Assembly: GCF_000013405.1 (NCBI RefSeq)
Contig: NC_007759.1
Coordinates: 1,737,001-1,801,000, forward strand
Source: Syntrophus aciditrophicus SB
Lineage (GTDB): Bacteria; Desulfobacterota; Syntrophia; Syntrophales; Syntrophaceae
Length of the DNA: 64,000 bases
Direction of reading: 5' to 3'
Shown: piece after piece, positions 1 to 7,065 of the stretch
Layout: each line of letters begins with the position of its first letter
Position numbering within the stretch: position 1 is the stretch's first letter
Notes under the pieces: model-generated
Seen by the model: only the letters and a program-made list of their open reading frames with translations
The model's database searches: none
What the model was told of the DNA's origin: nothing
Made by a program: the position numbers and the translations under genes

Positions 1-1
1 C

Positions 2-712
2 GATGAAACCGAACTTGCCCTGGTCATCACCCTACGGAACGTAGTCGGCCAGTTGGGGCGGCCTTTTCAGAAAGCGGCGGACGGGCTCTTCAACAGCCTT
101 TACGACGCGGCCTCGTCCATGCCGGTCTACGTGAGGATGGACGAGTCGATCCCGCTCGACAGCAGTCTCCTCAACCGGATCGTGAAGTCGATCCGTCTGA
201 AAAAGATCGCCGGCTTTTATTACAAGTCCGGTAAACCCCACCAGGTGAACATGGAACCATACAGGGTCGTCCATTTCGGGGGGTTTTGGTACCTGGTTGG
301 AAAAGATACGGGCGATTCCGTCATCAAGCGCTATGCCCTCGACAGGATCAGCGACTTCAAAATGGCGCGGACTCCTTTCAGAAAGATTCCCGAAAACCTT
401 GACTCCGCGATCCAGGGCAGCGCGAACATCTGGTTTTCCACGGATCAAAACCTTGTCGTGAAGATCTCCGTTGATGCTTCCAGCTCGGGCTATTTCAAGC
501 GTCGGAAGGTCTTCCCCACCCAGGAAATCACGGAAGAACGTGAGGACGGTTCCCTTATCGTTACTTTCCGGGTGGGCAGGTACGAAGCCATCCAGGATAT
601 ACTCAAGTCCTGGCTGCCGCACATAACCATCCTGGAGCCAGCGGAATTCCGGGATGCATTTCTGGCCGACATGAAAAAGTGGGTGCAGAGGCAGGAACAA
701 GTGGGGTCATGA
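2..712 (+). CDS. WYL-domain transcriptional regulator, 5' end cut by window edge
   Basis: The reading frame is open from base 2 (GAT GAA ACC...) with no start codon, so the N-terminal part, probably a winged helix-turn-helix, lies outside the window. The visible part has the WYL core: a stretch around KIAGFYYKSGK, then MEPYRVVHFGGFWYLVG, then YALDRISDFKM. A C-terminal segment follows, resembling the WCX extension of WYL regulators (YEAIQDILKSWLPHITILEP). WYL domains are ligand-sensing domains of DNA-binding regulators often found near defence and mobile-element genes. The target is unknown. The gene ends 51 bp before the next one, so the two could be co-transcribed. The family call is firm; any link to control of the element is inference. 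Confidence 0.85.
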   Translation, partial: DETELALVITLRNVVGQLGRPFQKAADGLFNSLYDAASSMPVYVRMDESIPLDSSLLNRIVKSIRLKKIAGFYYKSGKPHQVNMEPYRVVHFGGFWYLVGKDTGDSVIKRYALDRISDFKMARTPFRKIPENLDSAIQGSANIWFSTDQNLVVKISVDASSSGYFKRRKVFPTQEITEEREDGSLIVTFRVGRYEAIQDILKSWLPHITILEPAEFRDAFLADMKKWVQRQEQVGS

Positions 713-763
713 AAGCAGGCGAAAGCGTCATGAATCCCACGAATCCGATTAGGAGAGAGCAAG

Positions 764-1783
764 ATGACAGCAAGCATGGCATCCCAGTATGAAAAGGTGG
801 GCAATCGCATTGCCCAGTACATGAAATCTTTACAGCCAGGTGATGAATCGCTTCAGGAAAAACTTGGAGTTTTTTTAAAAAAGTATGAAAAAGCCCCTTT
901 GTTCATAGTTGGCATCGATGAATCCGTGTACGCCGAATGGCTTCGGAATCCCAATCCGGATGCGGTTAAAGAGTTTCGTCTTCCATTTCCAACAATGGTT
1001 CTGGATTTTCCGAGCGGACTTTTGCAGAAGAGCGCAAACCCGAGAATGAGCAACTCCGTTATCATCTACGTTGATACTGTCGGTGAAGATACTTATTTGT
1101 TTGAGGGACTCCAGACGGCAGAAGCTTTCCAAAATGCACTCGATACGGCGCCAGTTGGTGAAAAGGACATAATCACTTCAGCCGGTTGTTCTTTAGAAGC
1201 AGGAGAGATCGGAGAGCCCTTTTCCTTCGTGGTCCAAATGATTCCGGAAACAAATGGCTTCGTCGCAAATTACAGCTGCGAGTTCATTTATGATTGCCAG
1301 GTACCCGTGGCACCGCTCCCCGGGATCACTTCCTATGCAACTTTCAGCCGCTGTCAACCGCCGTCCGGCAATTGCATGACAAAGACTCCGCTCTGTAAAA
1401 TGCTCGATTCTTCAACAAACTTTACGATAGTCTTCATCATGATGGTGATTGAATACATCAATAGGCAAGATCGTTTCATCGTAAAGATCACGCCTGATAT
1501 GACAGACCGCGAAAAACGACTTGCAGCCAAAGGCAAAAAGTTCTCATTCAGCAAAAAGCCGGCGCACATTGTTCTGGATCACTCTCAGGTCCGAGAGCTC
1601 ATTGCTGCCTCAAGGCAAGGAGGTACTCACTCCTCGCCATTGCCGCACCAGAGAAGAGGACACTGGAGAAGGCTCCAGTCTGACTATTTTAGAGAAAAAA
1701 AGAAGATTTGGGTGCGGCCGGCAGATATCAACAAGGGTATGTCTGTAAAGATCAATCGGAACGTCTACGAAGTTATTTCTTGA
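764..1783 (+). CDS. Hypothetical protein with a phage-type C-terminal motif
   Basis: This 339-residue protein starts at an ATG preceded by the purine-rich AGGAGAGAG ribosome site. I do not recognise a family for the whole protein and see no signal peptide or convincing membrane segment. The C-terminal 60 residues contain a basic His/Arg/Gly/Trp cluster (HQRRGHWRRLQSDYF) followed by KIWVRPADINKG. Such a pattern occurs in uncharacterised phage and plasmid proteins. Internal lysine- and cysteine-containing segments (SCEFIYDCQVPVAP, FSRCQPPSGNC) are not a recognised metal site. The gene sits between the WYL regulator and the promoter repeat that opens the transfer operon. Function is unknown. Confidence 0.6.
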   Translation: MTASMASQYEKVGNRIAQYMKSLQPGDESLQEKLGVFLKKYEKAPLFIVGIDESVYAEWLRNPNPDAVKEFRLPFPTMVLDFPSGLLQKSANPRMSNSVIIYVDTVGEDTYLFEGLQTAEAFQNALDTAPVGEKDIITSAGCSLEAGEIGEPFSFVVQMIPETNGFVANYSCEFIYDCQVPVAPLPGITSYATFSRCQPPSGNCMTKTPLCKMLDSSTNFTIVFIMMVIEYINRQDRFIVKITPDMTDREKRLAAKGKKFSFSKKPAHIVLDHSQVRELIAASRQGGTHSSPLPHQRRGHWRRLQSDYFREKKKIWVRPADINKGMSVKINRNVYEVIS

Positions 1784-1903
1784 TCGCGTGTTTACGACAA
1801 GGGTTTTTTGCCTGAGAACAAAACGATCAGTCGTGAACATGTAAGGTCATCCTATCCTGAAGCCTCCCCGAGGCCACAAAATAAATTTTCAATTTTTGAC
1901 CAC

Positions 1904-1932
1904 AAAATCCCTGCATCGAAAACATTATATAT
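1904..1932 (+). promoter_or_regulatory. 29-bp promoter/operator element, copy 1 (tra operon)
   Basis: A 29-bp sequence starting AAAATCCCTGCATCG and ending CATTATATAT is identical to sequences at 27848-27876 and 34723-34751. Each copy lies directly upstream of a transfer-type operon and on the same strand. The AT-rich end could serve as a -10 region. The conserved CCCTGCATCGAAAA lies where a -35 element or activator site would be. Here it is 90 bp before the ATG at 2023. A TTGAC stretch just upstream (1896-1900) is not conserved in the other copies. Shared control by one element-encoded activator is inferred. Confidence 0.7.
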
Positions 1933-2022
1933 CAGATGCGGGGGATCACATTCTGTCCTGACCTCTTAAATCTTCCCGCGATCTCAAAAACAATCTGAGC
2001 TTTGGGTACTGGAGAAACCTCA

Positions 2023-2682
2023 ATGGGATACCTGCGTCAACTTGCATTTTTCCTTTTCATTGCGATCATGCCTTGCATTTCGGTTGCCATGGCGGCCGAG
2101 ATCCGGACGAGCCCTTATAATTACGTCTATGAGAAAGCAGCAGCCAATTCCATTGACCACGAGACCTTCGTCATTTGCGAGCTTTGTCCTCCGTACCGGC
2201 TCCTTGCCCTGAAACCCAGGACACCTGCCCTTGCCGTCCGTGTACCGGAAGCAACGGCGTCGATCACCGCGGACGGTCCACCCACCGAAAAACAGACTGT
2301 CAGTGCGAAAGCAGGGAATAATTCATCGGCGGTCGACATTACCGGATCGAACAGGCCCGACCATGTTTGCGTGCCGACGATTTATTTCCGGTTCAACCGG
2401 TTCGACGTTTCCAACTACGAAAAAGATCAACTCGATCGGCTTGTCTCCCGCCTGAAAGAACGACCCGATCGGCCCCGGGAACTCCGGGTCGTCGGCCACA
2501 CCTGCGACCTGGGAAGCCATCCTTACAATGACCATCTATCCCTGATGAGGGCGGAGTCCGTCGCGGTTTACCTGGGAAGAAACGGCTTCAAGGTTTCCGA
2601 GGCAAAGGGTGAAGGCAAGCGCAGCCCCGTATCGAAGGTCGGAAAACTGAACAGGCGGGTGGAAATCGAAATCATTCATTAA
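2023..2682 (+). CDS. OmpA-family peptidoglycan-binding protein
   Basis: The chosen ATG gives a 219-residue precursor with a clear signal peptide (hydrophobic run LAFFLFIAIMPCISV, cleavage near AMA-AE). An in-frame TTG at 2002 would only add seven residues before the signal. The C-terminal half is an OmpA-like domain: FRFNRFDVSNYEKDQL, then VVGHTCDLGSHPYNDHLSLMRA with the conserved N..LS..RA, and a closing GKLNRRVEIEI. The family binds diaminopimelate-containing peptidoglycan. It is the first gene after the promoter repeat and is 9 bp from dsbC. It may anchor the transfer apparatus to the wall; that role is inferred. Confidence 0.8.
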   Translation: MGYLRQLAFFLFIAIMPCISVAMAAEIRTSPYNYVYEKAAANSIDHETFVICELCPPYRLLALKPRTPALAVRVPEATASITADGPPTEKQTVSAKAGNNSSAVDITGSNRPDHVCVPTIYFRFNRFDVSNYEKDQLDRLVSRLKERPDRPRELRVVGHTCDLGSHPYNDHLSLMRAESVAVYLGRNGFKVSEAKGEGKRSPVSKVGKLNRRVEIEIIH

Positions 2683-2691
2683 GGAGGTCTC

Positions 2692-3411
2692 ATGCTGCTG
2701 AAGAAGATCATGCCGGCCGTCATGGCCATGTTCCTGTGCGCCGCGGTTAGTCACGCCGAGGAAAGCATCACGATCCAGATTTTACATAAAAGTTTCCCGA
2801 ACGTGAAGGCGGAGAAGGCCGGGAAATCGGTCATCCCCGGTCTCTACGAAGTGGAAGCAGGGAACAACGTCTTCTACTTCGAGCCCCGGAACGGCTACCT
2901 CATTTTCGGTGACATCATAACAAAGGAAGGGAAAAATCTCACCGCGGAGAAAAGGCAGGAGCTGCTTGCCCGGAGAGTGAAAGAAATCCCGTTGGAAAAG
3001 GGGATCAAGATCGGCGGCGGCAAGAACGTCGTGATCGAGTTCACGGATCCAGACTGCCCCTTCTGCCGGAAAGCGGCCGATTGGCTCGAAAAGAACCGGG
3101 AAGGGGTAACGCGATACGTATTCTTGTATCCCATCACGCGTCTCCATCCCGGCGCGGACGCCAAAGCGAAATATATCCTCGGGGCCAAGGACCAGGAGAA
3201 GGCCTACCATGAAGTCATGAGCGGCGCGCTGGACAGTATCGACGCGGGCAAGCTCAAGCTCACCGAGAAAGCCGGCACCCTCCTTGAAGAGCACAAGCAA
3301 CTGGCCATTAAAGCGGGCGTCTTCGCCACCCCGACCCTGTGGGTCAACGGGAAACACGTACCCGGGGCAGACATACCGCTTATCGAAAAATACCTGAAAG
3401 GAGAAAAATGA
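2692..3411 (+). CDS. dsbC: DsbC-type periplasmic disulfide isomerase
   Basis: The 239-residue protein has a signal peptide (cleavage near SHA-EE), an N-terminal DsbC-like dimerisation region (SFPNVKAEKAGKSVIPGLYEV) and a thioredoxin fold with the active-site CPFC motif in FTDPDCPFCRKA. The cis-proline loop is ATPTLWVNGKHVPG. DsbC proteins rearrange incorrect disulfides in the periplasm. Their presence in conjugation operons fits cysteine-rich TraN, TraU and TraH, all encoded downstream. The ATG follows an AAGGAGG ribosome site, and the stop lies immediately before the next gene. Assignment is strong; the clients are inferred from operon content. Confidence 0.92.
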   Translation: MLLKKIMPAVMAMFLCAAVSHAEESITIQILHKSFPNVKAEKAGKSVIPGLYEVEAGNNVFYFEPRNGYLIFGDIITKEGKNLTAEKRQELLARRVKEIPLEKGIKIGGGKNVVIEFTDPDCPFCRKAADWLEKNREGVTRYVFLYPITRLHPGADAKAKYILGAKDQEKAYHEVMSGALDSIDAGKLKLTEKAGTLLEEHKQLAIKAGVFATPTLWVNGKHVPGADIPLIEKYLKGEK

Positions 3412-3412
3412 C

Positions 3413-3730
3413 ATGAAGAAACATCCGGGTTCCAAGGAAATGCTGTTGGCAGTCATCGCCGCGCAGGGTCTTCTTATCCTTTTCCATTACGGGGAGGCGC
3501 TCGCCATGACGGCGCCTTCCACGGGGTCCTTCGCCTACGACATCTACGACATCGGAGTCAACTCCATCCTCAAGGGTCCCATCGGCTTCATCGGCGGGGT
3601 CGGCGCTATCGTCTTCGGAGCGATCGAGGCCATACGGGGACGGATACTGGAAGCTGTCCCCGCCATCCTGGGCGGGGCCGCGCTTCTGAAGGCGGATTCC
3701 ATTGTCCAGACCCTGGGTTGCATCATTTAG
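3413..3730 (+). CDS. traA: Pilin-like small membrane protein (TraA position)
   Basis: The 105-residue protein has a long leader (to about residue 31, ending EALA-M), then a short mature region with two hydrophobic, glycine-rich stretches separated by a basic turn (GFIGGVGAIVFGAIEAIRG and ILEAVPAILGGAALL). This is the shape of VirB2/TraA conjugative pilins. It sits directly upstream of traL, where F-type systems usually place the pilin gene. Sequence identity to F TraA is not evident by eye, so the name is based on topology and order. The product would be polymerised into the extracellular pilus. Confidence 0.65.
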   Translation: MKKHPGSKEMLLAVIAAQGLLILFHYGEALAMTAPSTGSFAYDIYDIGVNSILKGPIGFIGGVGAIVFGAIEAIRGRILEAVPAILGGAALLKADSIVQTLGCII

Positions 3731-3743
3731 CCGGTCTGAAGCG

Positions 3744-4010
3744 ATGACGAAGCGCTTTCCGCAGTATCTCTCGGCCCCGCTGCAGGTGCTCTGGTTCGAG
3801 CCGGACGAGTTGGGGGTCGTCTTCACCTGCTTTCTTTTCGCCCTGATCTACGGTTCTTTCTCCTGGGCGCTCCTCTTCATCGCGCCCTGGCAATACAGCC
3901 GGGCGAAAAAGAGGTACCCCAAGGGTTTCTTCCGGCATTTTCTCTACTTCGCCGGGATCACCAGAATGAAGGGATACCCGTCCTTTTTCGAGGAGAGGTT
4001 TTTCGAATGA
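3744..4010 (+). CDS. traL: TraL family conjugation protein
   Basis: An 88-residue protein starting at ATG 3744, chosen because the MTKRFPQYLSAPLQVLWFEPDE start matches the TraL pattern; the open frame extends 14 codons further upstream. One hydrophobic segment (VVFTCFLFALIYGSFSWALLFI) is followed by the TraL-type basic stretch PKGFFRHFLYFAG and a GYPSFFEERFFE end. TraL is a small inner-membrane protein of the F-type channel, related to VirB3. It begins 13 bp after the pilin-like gene, and its stop overlaps the traE start by 4 bp (ATGA). Confidence 0.85.
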   Translation: MTKRFPQYLSAPLQVLWFEPDELGVVFTCFLFALIYGSFSWALLFIAPWQYSRAKKRYPKGFFRHFLYFAGITRMKGYPSFFEERFFE

Positions 4011-4591
4011 GGCTCAATCTTTTTCTGCAGAAGACTTCCAACATCGTCGCGGAGAACAGGCTTCTCAAGTTCGTGGTCGTGGTGATCGGCGTCGCGGCGA
4101 TCGCGAACGCGGTCATGACCTACCGCGCGTTGAATTACCAGCGGACTATCATCGTCCCCCCGGTCCTGAAAAGCCGGATCGAGATCACGGGGGACAGGGT
4201 CTCGGAGGAATACGTGAAGGCCTTCAGCCGGTATATCGCTGCTCTGTCCTTCAGCTATTCCCCGGGGACCGTGAAACCGCAATTCGACGAACTCCTCGCT
4301 CTTTATGCGCCGGAAGCGTTTCCGGAGGGAAAGCGGGTCCTTTACGAACTTGCGGACAGGGTGATCACCACCCGGGTAACGAGCGTCTTCTTCATGGGAA
4401 AGCTGTATGTGGACGGCGAGAAGAACCAGATCGAGGTGTCGGGACAAAGAAGGCAGTACGTCGACGACCGCAAGGTGGAGGACATCACGAAGACATACCT
4501 CATCGATTACAGGATCTCGGACGGCAGGTTCCAGGTCGTCAGGATATCGGAGAAGGAAGATGCGAACAGCCAGGCGGCGAGGTTGCCATGA
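4007..4591 (+). CDS. traE: TraE family conjugation protein
   Basis: A 194-residue protein with one N-terminal membrane span (around residues 20-36) followed by a periplasmic domain, the layout of TraE (VirB8-like). Typical features are TYRALNYQRTIIVPPVL just after the membrane segment and a conserved-looking VYRISDGRFQ-type end (DYRISDGRFQVVRI). VirB8/TraE proteins form an inner-membrane scaffold of the type IV channel. The ATG overlaps the traL stop by 4 bp and the stop overlaps traK by 4 bp, which suggests translational coupling. Order and length agree with the family (about 190 residues). Confidence 0.85.
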   Translation: MRLNLFLQKTSNIVAENRLLKFVVVVIGVAAIANAVMTYRALNYQRTIIVPPVLKSRIEITGDRVSEEYVKAFSRYIAALSFSYSPGTVKPQFDELLALYAPEAFPEGKRVLYELADRVITTRVTSVFFMGKLYVDGEKNQIEVSGQRRQYVDDRKVEDITKTYLIDYRISDGRFQVVRISEKEDANSQAARLP

Positions 4592-5442
4592 AAAAGAACA
4601 TGCTTAAAAAAAAGGTGGGAATGCTTCTCGTTCTCACGCTGGCCGTTTCCGTCCTCGGGAGCGCGGGCATCGCATCCAGCCAGGAAGAAAATGTCCCCGA
4701 AAACCGTGAAACGGCCGACGTACAGATCACTAAACTACCGGCGGAGGGCGCCGTCACCGTCATGCCCGAGGTCGCCCAGCCCGTCGAGCTGAGCAGTTCG
4801 GACGTGAACCGGATCACCTGCCAGGGCGAAATCAAGGACGTCGTCTACTCAAGGGAGAAGGGGATCACGGTCAAGTTCAGCGGCAGGGACGCTTTCGTCA
4901 AGTTCCGTACGGGCTTGAAGGATGGCAAGAGCACGTACAGCACGACGCCGTCGGAGATCTTCGTCGTTTGCGGCGATAACGTTTACAGCCTGATCGCTCT
5001 TCCCAAGAGAATCCCCGCCCGGTCCATCAGGCTCTCCCCGGGAAAAACGGAGAACATCAGGAAGAACAGGTCGCTTTTCGGCGCCCTCCCTTTTGAGAAG
5101 AAGGTCCTCTCCGCGATCCGGAGCCTCTACACGGAAGAGATTCCCGAGAGCTTCACCGTATCCACCCCCAACAAGAGAATCGATCTCTTTCGTGACCTGG
5201 ATATCGTCCTTGCCAGGGTAGCGGTGGTCGAAGGCGAGGGTATCCAGGTTAAGGAGTACCGCGGCACGCTCGCCGGTGGAGACAAGGACAGGATCGAGCT
5301 CGGCGAAAAGGATTTTCTCCGAAACGAAATCTCCACCGACCCCATCGCCGTCTCCCTGGACAGGCTTGTCCTGAAAAAGGGGGAGATCCTGAGAGCCTTC
5401 GTGGTCGAATCTCACCGGGAGGAACCGGGCGATGAAAGATAA
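4588..5442 (+). CDS. traK: TraK family outer-membrane complex protein
   Basis: The 284-residue precursor has an N-terminal signal (MLLVLTLAVSVLGSAGIASS) after a lysine-rich start. TraK is the secretin-like VirB9 counterpart of F-type systems and forms the outer-membrane core with TraV and TraB. Features fitting the family are the SSSDVNRITCQGEIKDVVYS segment and CGDNVYSLIALPKRIPARSIRL. Position between traE and traB is the standard order. The stop overlaps traB by 11 bp. Confidence 0.85.
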   Translation: MKKNMLKKKVGMLLVLTLAVSVLGSAGIASSQEENVPENRETADVQITKLPAEGAVTVMPEVAQPVELSSSDVNRITCQGEIKDVVYSREKGITVKFSGRDAFVKFRTGLKDGKSTYSTTPSEIFVVCGDNVYSLIALPKRIPARSIRLSPGKTENIRKNRSLFGALPFEKKVLSAIRSLYTEEIPESFTVSTPNKRIDLFRDLDIVLARVAVVEGEGIQVKEYRGTLAGGDKDRIELGEKDFLRNEISTDPIAVSLDRLVLKKGEILRAFVVESHREEPGDER

Positions 5443-6625
5443 GTTGAAGACCATCTGGGCGAACGTCACACCGCGGCAAAAGCGGAACCTTGTCCTTCTC
5501 GCCATGGCGACGGTGGTACTGGCGTTCAGCCTCGCGGGGTACCTTTTCAAGACGAGAGACGGCGGGACGGTTTTGGGGAAATCCGCGCAGAAAAAGAAGG
5601 AAATCACCCTGGACGCCGGGCTCCTGGAAAAATCCGCCTACCTCGAAGGGCGAAAAGAGATCGCCAGGACCGAGGAGAAGCTCTCGCTTCTCCAGAAAGA
5701 ACTGGACGAAATCAAGGAAGAGAAGGCGAAGGCCGTCCACGCAGGATCGAAGCAACCCCTTCCGGCGGTCCCGAAGCCGCCCGATCCATCAAAGGCGATC
5801 TCTTACCCCGTTCCGCCTTTGCCGCCTCCACCCGTTTCCTCGGCCGATCCATCCAAGGTCGGGCAGGCGTCCAAGCCCGCCGCGGAGACGACGGGTGATA
5901 TCGAACTCGTCTCGAATCCACAGGCGCAGAAACAGGATCAGAAGGCCGCCGAGGTAAAAAAAAACGAGAAGGGCGACTCGGTCTATCTGCCCCCTTCTTT
6001 CATGGAGGCGACCCTTCTTTCCGGCCTGGACGCCCCGACGGTGGAGTCGGCCAAGGGGAACCCCGTCCCGGTTCTCCTGAGGATCAAGGACCTGGCGATC
6101 CTCCCCAACAAGGTCAAAGCAGACCTTAAAGGATGCTTCGTCATCGCCGAAGGACAGGGTAATCTCGCCGACGAGCGGGCGCACCTGAGGCTGGTGAACC
6201 TCTCCTGCTTGTCAAGGAAGGGCCAAGCCGTGATCGACCAGAAGATCAAGGGCTTCGTCGTCGATTCAGACGGGAAGATCGGCCTCAGGGGAACGGTGGT
6301 CTCCAAGATGGGATCGGCAATCGCGCGGTCCGTCCTTGCCGGGTTCTTCGGCGGAGTCGGAGACGCCCTACGGTCCGCCACCATGACCTCCAGTATCAGC
6401 GCGCTCGGCACGACCCAGACCGTGGATCCCGGGCAGATCGCCCAGGCGGGGTTGGGAAGCGGACTCGCCCAGGGGGCGCACGAGCTCCAGAAGTTTTATC
6501 TGGAACTTGCCAAACAGAGCATGCCCGTGATCGAGGTCGGGGCTACGCGAAACATCACCCTTGTCGTGAGCGAGGGGGTCGACTTGGAGATCAAGGAAAA
6601 ACCAGGAGGGAAGAAGCAGAAATGA
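5432..6625 (+). CDS. traB: TraB family channel scaffold protein
   Basis: The 397-residue protein starts with a basic cytoplasmic tail and one membrane span (about residues 19-39). A probable coiled coil follows (about 55-105, rich in Glu/Lys/Leu heptads), then a proline-rich linker (about 110-145), then a C-terminal beta-barrel-like domain with FLLxG-type substitutes (LKGCFVIAEGQGNLADERAHL). This is the TraB/VirB10 layout: an energy-sensing bridge from inner to outer membrane. A glycine/alanine-rich insertion (AGFFGGVGDALRSATM) matches the antennae region. It overlaps traK by 11 bp and traV by 4 bp. Confidence 0.9.
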   Translation: MKDKLKTIWANVTPRQKRNLVLLAMATVVLAFSLAGYLFKTRDGGTVLGKSAQKKKEITLDAGLLEKSAYLEGRKEIARTEEKLSLLQKELDEIKEEKAKAVHAGSKQPLPAVPKPPDPSKAISYPVPPLPPPPVSSADPSKVGQASKPAAETTGDIELVSNPQAQKQDQKAAEVKKNEKGDSVYLPPSFMEATLLSGLDAPTVESAKGNPVPVLLRIKDLAILPNKVKADLKGCFVIAEGQGNLADERAHLRLVNLSCLSRKGQAVIDQKIKGFVVDSDGKIGLRGTVVSKMGSAIARSVLAGFFGGVGDALRSATMTSSISALGTTQTVDPGQIAQAGLGSGLAQGAHELQKFYLELAKQSMPVIEVGATRNITLVVSEGVDLEIKEKPGGKKQK

Positions 6626-7065
6626 AACGGGTCCTGTGTCTATTAACGTTAACCGCCCTGCTCGGCGGCTGCTCGGTCTTGAATCCATACAAGAGCGAGT
6701 TCACCTGCCCGCAAAAGGAAAACGGCAAGTGCGTAGGCGTGGAGACGGCCTACGGCGAGTCCCTGCAGAAAAAAAATAAAGACGAAAGCCTTGAGCCTGC
6801 AACCAAAAACTCACCGGGCAAAGCGGTGACCGGTCCGGCACAAAAGGTCAATCTTCTCTATCAGGAGGAAGTCTACCGGAAACTCACCGGGCTCCTCAGG
6901 GATCCGGTCACGCCGCTCGTCGCGCCTCCCCGGGTCATGAGGGTGCTTCTCCTCCCTTACAAAGGCGATGGAGGGGAACTCTTCATGCCGAGATACGTCT
7001 ACTTCATGGCCGACGATGCCCGTTGGATCATGGGCGGCTACCTGAAGGAAGGAGCGGCCGACTGA
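6622..7065 (+). CDS. traV: TraV outer-membrane lipoprotein
   Basis: A 147-residue lipoprotein. The signal ends in the lipobox LLGG-C at residue 17, followed by SVLNPYKSEFTCP, a match to the TraV start (NPY.S.F.CP). A second cysteine occurs in KCVGVETAY. The C-terminal half has the RVLLLPYKGDGGELFMPRYVYFMADDARWIMG block typical of the family. TraV anchors the TraB/TraK core in the outer membrane. The stop codon overlaps the traC start by one base (TGATG). Confidence 0.9.
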   Translation: MKRVLCLLTLTALLGGCSVLNPYKSEFTCPQKENGKCVGVETAYGESLQKKNKDESLEPATKNSPGKAVTGPAQKVNLLYQEEVYRKLTGLLRDPVTPLVAPPRVMRVLLLPYKGDGGELFMPRYVYFMADDARWIMGGYLKEGAAD

